From Coprinellus micaceus (lineage: Eukaryota; Basidiomycota; Agaricomycetes; Agaricales; Psathyrellaceae): 64,000 bases of DNA. Each line of letters starts with the position of its first letter. The stretch's first letter is position 1. Both the position numbers and the translations under genes were made by a program. The DNA is taken from positions 2,480,001 to 2,544,000 of the forward strand of contig OX596343.1 in the NCBI GenBank assembly GCA_951394405.1, given 5' to 3'. Shown piece after piece: positions 1 to 11,748 of this stretch. The notes beneath the pieces are model-generated. The model worked only from the letters and a program-made list of their open reading frames with translations, had not been told where the DNA came from and made no database searches.

Positions 1-198
1 TGACGAATAGCCGAAACTATATTCCGTAATTTGAGAAGTTCGTGGAACAACATGCCCTGGAGGTCCAAGCCCCATTCGCCTCGACCAGGATCACGCGCCT
101 TCCATCCCGGATAACGCGCAGGACAACTGCAGGGTCGCGAGGTGGGACCCTGACGCCTCTGTTCTCGGAATTGTGTTACCAGTCGTGGGATCTGGCGC

Positions 199-229
199 CG
201 AATAATAAGAATAAGAATAAGAATAAGAA
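199..229. repeat. (AATAAG)n microsatellite
   Basis: A run of about four to five AATAAG units, slightly imperfect at the start. It lies in a 1.2-kb stretch (1-1200) in which I see no convincing gene; the open frames there are short, overlap on both strands and show no recognisable domain. Confidence 0.8.
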
Positions 230-1229
230 TGGCAACTCGATCCAAGATCTACTCACTGGGTCGACGCCTGTATGCCAATCTCCCTGTGAAACACGAAACC
301 TTACTGCCTTGCGGCATGTTCTGTATCCTGTACAGTGCTGGAAGCTGGCTCGTGTGGACGGAAATTAATTCGAGCAGGTGGAACGGTGGTGTACTGGAGC
401 AGCCGTTGGTTTCAAGAATCGCCCAAAGGAAGAAAAGTGTGACTGCCGCAGGGAGGCGAGAAGAAAGTTCCGCCGAATGATACGGCCATTCCTCACCCTC
501 AAAGGTTGTTATATCCAACGCAAGTGTAAAGGCTCCCCGCTGCTTCATCGCGGGCGCTTAAGGTGACATGATCTCCTGAATTGGTTTGATGGATTGCCCA
601 TTGCATCCGGGGCGTTAGGGGGGCGTTGGCTGTGCGTCTCTTCGGATGTAGGGGAGATTGCCGACGGCATGACAAGCCAATTAGCCCCCCTCCAAGTTCA
701 ACCAGAGAGCCTCGCCAGAACGTGTGGTGTAGCTACCCCTCTGCCACAACCGTCATACAGGTAGCGTACACGGGGATACATTTACTTGGGTACGAACCAA
801 GCAGCTGTCAGTGGACTTATCGAGTCCTTATCAGCCACCACGCACATCTCGGAAGCATATGCAACGGGGCCACATATCCGTTTTGGTATCAGAGGTACCG
901 AGGATGGGCACATTTACTGTCTCAAAATAGGCAACCTGTTTCAAAATTGTGGGACCTCTTGCCCGAACGTGCAATGCTGTCCTCTTCGAGAAGTTTAATC
1001 TCGGGACCGAGATGCACCTTGATCTATAGTTTATTCTATGAAATCCTCGATCCGGCGACGATTGCCAAAAACTCTTCTGCGCGACTAGGGATTGGTTCCT
1101 GTGTGAAGCGGCATAGAAAGCAGGCTGCTCTACTCTTGGGTCGGCGTCTGGAGGGCGCTCGCCGGAAAGTTGGAAGACCTGCCTCAAGCGTCGGATTCTA
1201 GCGAAGTCTCCTTCCCGAACCGCTGCAGG

Positions 1230-3428
1230 AAGGCTCACACGTGCCCAACTCACGTCGCCGTCAACTTCCTCCAGTAAGTTCCTCAAGGGCGCAGTTGCAG
1301 TGAAGATCATGAGAGCTTCACCCGAGCGCCGAGAAAAGAGGCAGGGTGCGGCCGAGACTACATACATGCCTGAGCAGACATGCTGAATGATTCGACCGTA
1401 GCCTACTCTGATATTGAAGGACGCCCGCACATATGCAGTTCCTCCTGCCTGGCCCTCCGACGTAGGCAGTCCTACGCGAACACAGGTTGCCGTACCCAAC
1501 CAAGTCCAATACAACACGACAAGCGTGACGACGAATACGAATGTCAAAGCACGTACCCAGTGGCTATAATAGGGATGGCAGGGCACTGAACACTGTGGTC
1601 CGCGAAAGGTACAATGCACCCTGGAAAGGGGAGAATTAAATCAGTCCAACGATGTCTAGTACGGGCATAAAGATAGAGGTGAATGCATGGTACAACCGTC
1701 TACGAGAATGGTCCGATACTGGTCCGGCATAATGTTGATCGGACGTGCTGAACATGAAGTGTGATGAAGCAAGAGAAGGGCCGCTGGATAGGTAAATCGT
1801 CGACGAAGGAGCAGAGAGACTCCGATGGCCCAGAGGCTGAGAACGAGGAAAACCCCAAATTCGAATGCTAAAACGTAGACGGTATAGCGAAAGCAAACAT
1901 TTGCCCGTTGAGCAGATCCACATGGGGCGCCTCGTTGACAAGGGTGAAGAATGGAGACGCAGCGGCGCTGTGTATCCGCGTCGAGTCTCCAAGCCGACAG
2001 GCGTTTGTGCGGTTGGTGGTGTGGCCGGCGATGTGGAATTCGAGTGACTGAGGGAAAGGTTATTGGCATTGAGTGGACGATGGCACCGACGATCGATGTG
2101 GCGTATGGTTTTGTTGGTGTGGAGAACGGGGATTTAGCTGCGACGGGGGTGAAGGTCTCCTGTGCTAGCCTAGGTTGGGGATGGTGGTTGAGGTGACAGT
2201 GGCTTCGGGGACAGGAGTTGCGTTTGTGGAAGCGGCTGCGCGAGCGGCACGTGTTGAGGCGGTAGCGCGGGGGTCATTTGGAAAGGAGGTCCGGTGTTGG
2301 GAAATATCGTTCGTGACACGCTCCTTCAAGTCGGACAGGATGAGGTTGTCGAGGGTGAGAGTTCCCAGTCCAGGTAATTGGACCGTGACATCTCGCGATC
2401 TACCTGGTTGTTCCCCCCGCCCCCTACACAACGATGCCCTAGGACTTGTTCGAATATTGTCGCATATGACGTTGGAGGCGATTACAAAAGCAGAGATGAA
2501 GAGATGATGACTGGGAGAGCCTCGAGAGGTAGGAAACTGAGTCGCCGGACGCCTGAGTAGAGCAAGAGAGGCAACTGCCCGTGAGGAATGCAATTTCGTC
2601 CGGGGGAGAGCGTGAGCGACGAAGTGGAGGAGTTTGACCCGGGAGTGGGTGGTCACGGCAGGTGCTCTGGACATGAGAACAGATCCGTTCATCGGACCTA
2701 TGCTTTCGTGGTCGTAGTAAGGACCGTTAGAGGCGTTGTCGAGTCCGGAGCTTTCCAGGTCTGAGTGGGATGGCGAGGCTTTAGTGCCTTGGATTTGGTG
2801 CCCAAACTGGTGCTTACCCCTGTGAACCAGATCGTGGGCCTACATAAATGTGGGTGCAATGAGGGCTTCCTCTCCAACAACGGTCGATACGACGGTGGAG
2901 AAAGCTCCAGGCAGTGTGGTGAACGGTTGGTAGTTTAGAGGACGAGATCGACGAGAGTGTGCCAATGATTTTGATGAACTGAAAACGATAATGACTACGA
3001 GGGCGTACAAGAGAAGGACAGGAAAGGAAGAGGAGGATAGTGCCAAAGACAAACCCGCAGTCAAATGCGCTCCAATTACAGCACTTTTCAAAACGATGCT
3101 TGAAAACGCGAGCTTTGGCTTCATTTGGTTCGCAAGCGATGACCAAACAATCGCCATCCACCGCGTTGTGACCTTCAATGAGGGTCACGTCTCCCCCATG
3201 AGGTCGTTGAGCCCGACACGCGTTGGCATTGAAGGGGGACAGTGGTACCATCCAGCGGATAGTGGCGGCTGGGAACTTCTCCGCGGGCAGCTGTTTGGAA
3301 CTTTCGGCACCCTCGGCAGATCCAGGTGCATTGAAGCATCGTTTTTGAGGATTGCTGTAAATCCGCTCCCCACTGCAGTTCAGTTCGAATTCTTGGGATT
3401 GGATTCTTGGGAATGACGAAACAAGCAT
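1230..3428 (-). CDS. Unresolved multi-exon membrane-protein-like region
   Basis: I do not recognise this gene and could not join its exons. On the minus strand several separate open stretches encode strongly hydrophobic segments that look like membrane helices: one near 3040-2950 (LSLALSSSSFPVLLLYALVV), one near 1880-1820 (AFEFGVFLVLSLWAIGVSLL) and one near 1560-1510 (LTFVFVVTLVVLYWTW). Between them are Thr/Ser/Ala-rich stretches with little complexity. This fits a multi-pass membrane protein with short introns, or the decayed remains of one. The frame changes between hydrophobic pieces may be introns or mutations. No motif of the DUF6533 family found elsewhere in this window is visible here. 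Confidence 0.3.
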
Positions 3429-3739
3429 GGAGAGATTGATTCAACCTGGGTGTACAATATGATAAGGGTGCACAATAAGAATACAGCATATAATCTTGGG
3501 TGTTATCGGGTGGGCATGAAAGAGGTAGACGTATGATATTATTGGAACTTGAAATGGTAGGATTGAAGGATGATCGATGATTGTTTGTGACGACTGAAGG
3601 GGACGGGAAGCGACGGGAAAGCGAAGCTGACTAGTGCATCAGCGCACTGCCACAAACAATGAGGAAACCCCTTACCAACTTAAACAGATTGAGAGGATAC
3701 CGCCGGGGTATTAACCTTGCCAGAGGACCCCTGAGTTTG

Positions 3740-4216
3740 ACCGTCCCCTTTTTTCGGCGCAACTAGAAAGGGACGTTAGGGGCATGGGACGATGGAGAAG
3801 AGTTTATATGCACCTAGGCTAGACCATTTCACTTGGTTGGCAAAAACATCGACGAGGCGACGAGAAGCGGGCGTCAATTGGTCATACTTATTCATCATAC
3901 CCCTAAGAATTTTCGCCGCATCCTCTACAGCTTGGAGCTGGTGTGTAGCATCTTGGTTCGCAAGGAGGCATGCTTCGAGATTAGACTGGGCGACCATGTA
4001 AAGCCCAAATGCACTGGCAACTTTGTCGAAGGGGTATGAGCCACTGGCGACGTGCTGCTGAGGATAGCCCTTGGAGGCGTTGGAGGGTGGACTGCAGGGG
4101 GGCGATGTATTAAAATCCCGCACTGTGGGCGGGCCATGCCAGTGTCTGGCCAATGAGGGAATAAATCTGGGGTTAGATGCACCTTTTATGAGAAGACAGC
4201 CAATGTACCTACCCAT
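3740..4216 (-). pseudogene. Best-preserved copy of a repeated SRRLVDV gene family
   Basis: An open frame of 146 codons (4216 to 3776) ends in a segment containing VEDAAKILRGMMNKYDQLTP and then ASRRLVDVFANQVKWS. The same segment recurs, more decayed, near 15.78 kb and 17.37 kb on the plus strand. In all copies a possible intron follows the KWS codons and a second exon begins with a LRRR-type coding sequence (here about 3763 downward). In this copy the GT donor after the KWS codons is not evident, so splicing is probably lost. The family function is unknown to me. Calling it a pseudogene is inference from the missing donor and lack of a continuing exon. Confidence 0.5.
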
Positions 4217-4819
4217 GGTACAAAGGGAGGGGGAGTGGAACGTGAAGCATGCTGGATAGTAGCCTGTAGGTTTCCTTGCCCTGTGCTAGCGAAAGGCGAA
4301 ACAACGCCCACGTTGCTCTCTTGTTACTTATAGAGTAACGTCACGCCGTGACAAGTAACGCTGCGGGTGGGTATCGGAGTGCTGAAAAGGCTCTTCTCTC
4401 TAGCAGAGCCGTCGGCGGATTTATTTAAGCTATGTATGTCTTGTCCAATAAACCAATGCAATATGATCACGGTCCCCCCTACTTATAGTCCACAAATTTC
4501 CAAGTATCCACCACCTGGGGTCACTCGGAGCCTTTGCAATGCCTCGTGCATCTTCCTTTGTTCCCAACTGACCGGCATCTTGATTATCTTTCGACGGCCA
4601 GGTCCGTCATAGGGACCCAGGTGCCCATCCTCGAACCCTCACTAAAGTCGCTTCCAACCAGCGCTCAGTCAACGTTGCATAGGTACCACTTTCCCCATCG
4701 CTCCATCTTGGCATCTGGCTTTCCAAGTCCTCGCGGTAGAAGTCGCCTCGTCTCCCTCTTTTGGCACGAAGACATCTCAATAAATATTAAATAGGTACCA
4801 CACCGGATATATATCTGTC

Positions 4820-5638
4820 CTACTTGGAGTGACCTTCGAACCGAGCCTGCGAAGACGCAGCGATTGCTTCTACCCCGCTCTTCTCCCCCTCTGGAACGAG
4901 TTTCAGTACCACTTTGAGACAGTAGTACTCGGTCAACCACCAGCCCCGATAGCGGTCAAGCTCTGTGTTGGCAGTTTGTAGAAGTCGTTCTGCTTCCTCT
5001 AACCTCTCCTCGGCTTTAAGCCACTCTGTTCGGTTCTCTTCAACCTCGACCTTGACGTCCTTTAGGAGCTCCGCTTTTTCCTGCAGCTGCTTCTTCAGCC
5101 GTTGCTCACTCCGCTTTAGCCCCTTCTCGGACCGCTCGAGGCGGTCGATACGATACTTCATCGTGTTTCTCTCCTTCCTGGTGGCAACCTCCCGTTCAGG
5201 CTGCCGCGTACTGTGACCAGGAGTGCTCGGGGTAAGACCCGTATTCATCTGATTCTGGCCTCTCTCTATCCAAGGCGGCTTTGTCAGAAAGCAGACATAT
5301 ACGAGATCGATAAACGAACACCCACCCTGCAGGGACTTTTGGTCAACTTCATCGCCTCCGGCTTGGGCCCTCCCTTCTGAGACGGTTTGTTGAAGCCGCC
5401 TTTGCAATGCGTTGGTTCTGCCACTAACCACGGGACCAACGAAGGGATTCGGCGACTCATGGGCGCTCCGCAAGCTTTCTTTCCGCTTGCCGCCTATGCT
5501 GGTTAGCTTTACAATTTCATGGCCTGCGCCAAGTCGGCCGCACGGGCTCGAGGGCGACTCCTTCATTCCTCGTTTAGCCCCCGCGCTCGGCGACGCTGTG
5601 GGCCGTCTTGGTCTCCCGGACTTCGTGACCTTCGGCAT
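4820..5638 (-). CDS. Hypothetical coiled-coil protein
   Basis: A 272-codon frame. I chose the ATG at 5638 (MPKVTKSGRP) over the upstream in-frame start at 5770 because a TATA-like stretch lies between them on this strand (5748-5758). The N-terminal third is basic and rich in Pro and Ser, as expected for a disordered or nuclear region. Residues about 155-245 form a highly charged Glu/Lys/Arg/Leu-rich heptad-like segment (for example ERSEKGLKRSEQRLKKQLQE), a predicted coiled coil. A 60-base stretch, 5266-5325, starts GTGGGT and ends TAG on the coding strand and may be an intron; its removal keeps the frame. I do not recognise a family. A role in protein-protein association is only inference from the coiled coil. 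Confidence 0.55.
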   Translation of the reverse strand: MPKVTKSGRPRRPTASPSAGAKRGMKESPSSPCGRLGAGHEIVKLTSIGGKRKESLRSAHESPNPFVGPVVSGRTNALQRRLQQTVSEGRAQAGGDEVDQKSLQGGCSFIDLVYVCFLTKPPWIERGQNQMNTGLTPSTPGHSTRQPEREVATRKERNTMKYRIDRLERSEKGLKRSEQRLKKQLQEKAELLKDVKVEVEENRTEWLKAEERLEEAERLLQTANTELDRYRGWWLTEYYCLKVVLKLVPEGEKSGVEAIAASSQARFEGHSK

Positions 5639-6218
5639 AGCTCGGGGGGAGTGGGATTTGGGAGGTTGCGTCGGTTGCAAATCGTTCGCTAGTGAGTCGG
5701 GGAGACGCTGGGAGGGTTTGGATGCAAACCGTCTTCGCTGATCCCAGTATTTATTATACCCGTCCCCCAAAAGGAGATCGAAGTTTGGACCGTCTAACTT
5801 GTAGACGGAACCGATGGCTTAGACGATCTGGCACCCTCGAACCTCATTCAAGAGTCCATCTACGGAGCGTGGAGCGGCATAACGGACGAAACGTGTGTCA
5901 CAATAACAAATTGTTGGCCTGAGGGCATCAAATGCTACACCCCCTGTGGACTGCCCTATCTGCCCCATGTAGAAGGTAGGTCTCGTTTGAACAAGCGCCC
6001 GTTTACTCAGCCGAGTGATGGAACACCAGGCGCCCACCATCGCGGGGAGGAGGGCAGTGCAAATATATTGCCAATTGTTCAGCTTCAAGCGGACCTCAGC
6101 CACTCGTCCATCGGGCCAGGACAGCCTTACATTTTAACAGTCTTGAGCTTCTCACCGACTACCGACATTCAACATACTCGCATTCCGAACCAAAGAAGGG
6201 TCTTGGATTGCTGCGAGA
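5639..6218. other. Intergenic, divergent promoter region
   Basis: Lies between the coiled-coil gene on the minus strand and the Plavaka gene on the plus strand. It holds the TATA-like stretch at 5748-5758 (minus strand) and one AAGCGCCC word at 5993-6000, about 220 bases upstream of the Plavaka start. I could not find the terminal inverted repeat of the Plavaka element here. Confidence 0.4.
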
Positions 6219-9200
6219 ATGCGAGACGGTGATATATTCTCCATCGGTACCCGCAACCCCTACCAGCATCCTGCCTACACGTCGCATCCGTGCGGCCATT
6301 GCGGTAAGGATTATTCGGCTGTTCGATACCTGGACGCCCACCAGCGTTCGGGATGCTCCTCCACCAAACGCCACCTATCAGGCTTACTGGAGCAAACCAA
6401 AGCGCACTGGGAGAGTCGGAAGAAGCGCCGCATCGCGAACGACACCCCGGAGCTCGAAACAGGACAGGTGGCGTGTCCTTTATCTAACTTGAATGACGAG
6501 AAGCTCACGAACGATAAACATTAGCGGAGTGGATCAATGCCGGAAAACGATTCAGCTCGGGATCCCCTTCATTCGAGCCCAATCCCATCCGCCGATGCAG
6601 CCACCTCTGCTGGTCAATCCGCAAGTCTTTCTTGACTGTTTACTCCCGTAGATACCCCTCTGATCTTCTTTGTGTGCTAGGCTCAGATCCCGGAGGACCT
6701 AGATGTCCCCGTGGGCCAAAGAAAGGCGAAGCGACAGAGGCAGCTCCCCGTTAGATACAAACATGACACCCTTCCTCAACCGCCTCCGGCGATCAATAAT
6801 ACGTTGCTCAATCAATGGGCGTCTCTCGGTTCGTCTTGGTCGCTACTCAGCCCAGTGAAGGATTTTCTCACGAGTTCTTCAGCCGCCTCAGGTGTGATAC
6901 CTGCAGGAACGGTGGCCCCTCCCACTTTACCCCTGGCTCTCACCCTTCGCACATCGAAGCCGAATCACTTCGGCGTGACGAAATCCTATTTGCTACCCTC
7001 CAATTTCGACCTTACCCATGACCCCGATAAACGGACGACCCTGAAACACCTCACTAACAATGGTGGGGAAAAGCCAGCCCCCCAAAGGAGCAGCGGCACA
7101 CTGGGGCCGTTTCCGAACGAATCCGCACTTCTATTGGCGAATTGGTACTGGCAGTCCACCAGCAAATCGTTCTTCGACTTCCAAAAACTGATCGCAATCT
7201 TCCACAATCAGAGCTTCTCCCTCGGAGACGTCTTACACGTCAATTGGCAGGCTGCCTTTCGCACTCTAGGCGCCAATCGAGAGGATGTCCGGGAGGAGGA
7301 GGGCGCTTGGATCCCCGATGATGGGTGGATAAGTACCCCCGTGTCAATCGACGTCCCATTCCACAAACGCACCAAAGACCCCGGAATCCACTCGTTCCTT
7401 GTAGGGAATTTCCGCCATCGGTCGATCGTTTCAGTGATCAAAGAGACATTGACAAATCCCGCAGCAAGTGCCTTCTTCCACTACCACCCGTACAAGGCCA
7501 CCTGGAGGGCGGCTGGCGACTCCCCAGAGTTGGAGCTCTATGGTGAACTATACACCTCCAGCGCCTTTCGCGAAGCAGACGAAACATTGCAGCGTCAGCC
7601 GTTTACTACGAAGAACCGAGGCATGGAGAGGGTGATTGTGGCGTTGATGTTCTGGTCGGACGGTACGCAGCTGACGTCCTTTGGGGGCGCGAGTCTCTGG
7701 CCATGCTATCTTTTCTTTGGTAACGAATCAAAGTACCCGCGAAGCCAGCCTTCAGAGCGATTAGGACATCAGGTAGCCTATTTTCTTAAGGTCAGTGCGG
7801 AAGGGGATGGGGGCGTTCATTTGGTGGACGTGATTGCTCAGTCGATTTCGTTAGCTCCCAGACAAGTTCGACGATTATCTTATGAAGAGGAACCAGGGGA
7901 AGATGCCATCGGACGCCCTCCTGGCGTATTGTGCAAGAGAACTCTTCCACCAGCAGTGGGCCATTCTTCTCGATAGGGAATTCCGCGACGCCATGAAGGA
8001 TGGTATAGAAGTCATGTGTCCTGACCGTAAGCCGAGGTTCTTCTTCCCCAGAATCTTTACGTATGCCGCTGACTACCCTGAAAAGCGAGTCAGTATTTGT
8101 ATCCTCTCTGAGACCCGACTAATCCATTCACAGGGTCATTGTCTCTGGGATTCGCAACAACGGGCTCTACCCCTGCCATCGCTGCCTCGTACCGAAGGCG
8201 GATCTATGGAAAACTGGGGCTCCCACCGACACAGAACGTGTCAGTCAGCAGCGGGATCAAGCGGCACAAGACGTGCTCATCCATGAAGCACGGATGTCTA
8301 TCAGAGAAGGCTATGCCGTTGATAGTGGCGAGTACGTCGAAACCCTGCTTGCTGGTAAATCATTGACCCCCATCGAGGTGAGTCAATGTCTGCCCTTTGC
8401 CGACGGCTCGTTACTGGTTTAGGAACTGAGTGTCACGCACGCAGAATGCCTTTTCCGCGCCTCGGGCTGGCGGTAGCAAGTTGAACATCATCGATGCGCT
8501 CGTTGTGGACATGTTACACGAGTTTGAGATCGGGGTTTGGAAAAAGCTCTACATCCATTGTCTCCGTCTCTTGGAGGCATTCACCGAACGCGGCACACCG
8601 AATCTAACTGCGACCTTAGACTCGCGGTAAGCTTTGATTATGGCATCCACGCGATGATGCTTAACTGCGATACAGATATCGGAGCATTGCTTCGTTCGGG
8701 AGAGATACAATCCGCAAGTTTCCATTGAACGTCTCCGAAATGAAAAGAAAGGCCGCCAGGGACTTTGAAGACCTACTCCAGGTGAGATTCTCGATCTTCG
8801 AATACCTGAACCATCCTCACGCCGAGTAACAAAGTGCGCTATTCCGGCGTTCGAGGCCCTTTTACCCGAGCCTCATAACACATCCCTCATGACCCTTCTG
8901 TACGTGTGCGCTCAATGGCATGCGTTGGCGAAGCTTCGTTTGCATCACGAACGCACGCTCGAGCTTCTGGATTATACGACAGTTCAGCTAGGGGCCAATA
9001 TGAGGCGCTTCGAGCGAGACACCTGCTCGAAAGTCATGACCCGAGAACTGGCCAAAGAGGCAGAAGCGAGGGCACGGCGGCAAGGAAACGGCTGTTCAAC
9101 TCCAGCACCCGCTACTCTGTCTGTATTCACTATCAAGTTTCACTTTCTCGGCGACTACACCAACATCATTCGCCGGTTCGGTACAACTGACTCATACTCA

Positions 9201-10553
9201 ACTCAGATCGTAAGCTTTCAGCCGTTAGTTCACGTCGTTCAACTCTGACCGTTACGTCCCTGTGACCTTGTACGAGCAGGGCGAACTGTACCACCGCTCG
9301 CCGAAGTCGTGGTACTCGCGGACTGACAAAAAGGACTACACAACTCAGCTTTCTCAAATCGAACGTCGTCAAGCTCGTTTGTCTTGGATTATGGGAGGAC
9401 CTACAGCCGATACGCAACCAGGGGAGGATGAGCCAATTTTCAGCTCCGCGGACTCACCTCGTCGGATTGAAGAGCCGTACACCGTCGGACTGAACCAGAA
9501 TCAACCCCACAGCCTGAACTCCTTTATCGCAGCCGCCCAATCAACAGATTGGGATGAGAGTCAGTTCTACAAGGTGGTAAGTGCGGCTTTGGCCTTCCTA
9601 TTCGCAACCCCCAAACTCAGTCGATTTCAAGGACTTCATTCCAAAGCTCAAGAAGCATTTGTTCGCCCGTATCCTCCAAAAAATAGGTCTTAAAAAGGAG
9701 GACACTGCCCCGTATTGTGACCAATGGCCCCACGTCGTGCTGCAGGGGAACCGTCTATTCGCACACCAGTTAATGCGCATCAACTTCACCACATATGACG
9801 TTCGTCGAGATGAAGATGTCGTGCATATCGACACCCCTCAGTGCAACGTAATGCTGCTAAACGGCGCCTACAAAAAAGAAACTGGCGAGAGAGAGCACCA
9901 GTACCTCTACGTGAAGGTCATCGGTATTTTCCATGCCAACGTTTCATACGTTGGATTACTTCCAGAGGGCGTGAATCCTTATGCCGATTCGCGATTCCAC
10001 AGGATGGACTTCACATGGATCCACCGGTACGACTTCCATGGATCGACGACAGAATTCGGGCTCGACAGCGTGTCTATGGTCCCCATTTCCTCCCCCGATG
10101 CTTTCGACTTTGTGGACCCAGCTAATATAGTACGGGCTGTCCATTTAATTCCCCGGTTCTCCGCAAAGAAGCCCGACCGGCAAATACCACGACCACCCCT
10201 TAGTGCAATCGATGAAGAACCGTATAAAGATTACTTCATCAATAGGTGCGCTTTATATCAACGCCTCGGTGGCAGGTGGGGCTAACGAGTTTGGGACGTC
10301 CCCCAGGTTTGCTGATCGAGACCTGTTCATGCGGTATCAGCACGGGATGTCGGTCGGCCATACCTATATGCACTCCAAAGACTCTCCCGCCCCCACGCCA
10401 ATTCCATCGATCCCTTCAGACTTCGACCATTGCCTTGACTTCCGGATCAACCCAACGGAGGACTTGGAGGGAAACGGGCAAGGCGACTTGGGAGCCTATG
10501 GCCTCGCGGAAGTGGAGGATTCAGATCTTGCCGCGTTTCAGGACGATGAATAG
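6219..10553 (+). CDS. Plavaka-type (CACTA-like) transposase, apparently intact
   Basis: Joining exons 6219-6467, 6525-6620, 6681-7790, 7855-8084, 8134-8377, 8445-8626, 8676-8781, 8835-9209, 9280-9576, 9632-10245 and 10307-10553 gives one open frame of 1249 residues with consistent phases. Most introns are GT-AG; 6621-6680 and 8085-8133 appear to be GC-AG. The N-terminus has a zinc-finger-like HPCGHCGKDY...H...C segment. The body has landmarks of the basidiomycete Plavaka family: SFGGASLWPCYLFFGNESKY, HQVAYF, LPDKFDDYL, a YAADYPEK box followed by IRNNGLYPCHRCLV, and MLHEFEIGVWK. The C-terminus is acidic. Plavaka proteins are known as transposases of CACTA-like DNA transposons. I could not locate terminal repeats or target-site duplications, so a mobile element and a settled gene copy are both possible. 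Confidence 0.88.
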
Positions 10554-10707
10554 ACTTCCCAGGGCTAATATTATGCTTTCTTTACTACATCCTTCACGCC
10601 GACTTTCACCGCCAGTGCTCGGCGGCGATCCGGATTGCCTGAAGTCCCGCCAAGAGCCTACATAAGCGCCCGCATTCTGTTAACCGGCGATATCCGAATC
10701 GTGGGAC

Positions 10708-10729
10708 TTTGTGGGCGGTTGCCCACAAA
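10708..10729. other. Perfect 9-bp hairpin downstream of the transposase
   Basis: TTTGTGGGC, loop GGTT, then GCCCACAAA form a perfect stem 155 bases after the transposase stop codon. It could be part of the element's subterminal region. It is not needed for termination in a eukaryote, so the role is unknown. An AAGCGCCC word lies just upstream at 10664-10671. Confidence 0.6.
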
Positions 10730-11748
10730 TCCGGGGAGGCCGGATCTCAGGGTAGTTGCAACCTCCCACACCAAGCTCCTTGTCCTATCGCGAAAACCCG
10801 TTTGCATGGCACGATATCAACCACTTGCAGACTCTATTCAGTACGAGATGATCGTTCATAGCACCACTCACATTTGATTTGAATTTCGTAACCTTCTAGT
10901 TTCGTGCGCCCGTATCGCCTCCCCTGAACTAATAGTCCAAAGTTGGAGTAAATGAAGACCCTGGCGTGAACCTTCCCCATGGAGGGCCCTCTCCGTCCGA
11001 ACCATACAGACAAAGTGTTTGGATATCGCTTCGTAACGCGCAACTTCAAGGCGGAATCCCATCACTTGTCGAACGTCACAGACTTGAAAGGCTCGACGGA
11101 CTAGGTTAAAATCGGGCAGTATCGAGGAAGAGTGGGGCCAATTACCCTTGGAGATGGCGTTCCCCTGTGGCGCAGCGCGGTACGGAAAGTCTCTTTCACC
11201 GTTACCCCTCAGAAATTTCCGAAACCCTGGAAGCCGCGGCGGATGCAAGTTGGGATCACCCCTGTTCCCCCACCAGGACCACGACGGTCCCAGACCTTCC
11301 ACAAACGGGGCTCTTCCGAACTCTCGGCTTCCTCTATGTTTGAAAGTCGAAGCCAAACAAGGGGTCGGCCTCTAGCGCTAAGAGGACCGGCAAGCTGGAG
11401 CGGAGTGGTGCCTCCCACAGGCATCCACTACCTGCTTGTGTCGCCCGCCCCCGAATGAACCGTGGCAAAGGAATTCGGCAGTGGCGGAGCCTGCCGCCTC
11501 ATCCTATTGAATTGGAAAGTACATATGCGGAATGTGGTCGTGTCGAGCTGATCTCTATCAAAGCCGTTCTCCCAACCACCTCCTCAACCACCAAGCCAGC
11601 TGAACGGCTAACCTCCACTCCTATAGTCGACCACGAAATGGCGCAGATGCCTCATCGTGTAAACTGGGTGAACGGTGCGTCTGCTGCTGCCCACTCAAAA
11701 TCTGGCGTGCAATGCAGCCTGGTGAAACCTTTGCCCTCAGTGTCGTGT
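10730..11748. other. Intergenic, no supported gene
   Basis: Open frames on both strands overlap and carry no recognisable domain. A Pro/Gly-rich stretch near 11.2-11.4 kb gives long shadow frames on both strands. Confidence 0.4.

Noticed and set aside
64..1201. Possible genes in the first 1.2 kb
   Set aside because: Frames on both strands overlap with no domain, no consistent splice sites and low coding character.
8080..8145. Apparent frameshift in the Plavaka gene after YPEK
   Set aside because: Using a GC donor at 8085 gives YPEK-VIVSGIRNNG in frame, matching the family.
5993..10671. AAGCGCCC at 5993 and 10664 as termini of the Plavaka element
   Set aside because: Both are in the same orientation, so they are not inverted repeats, and the word occurs at many unrelated sites.
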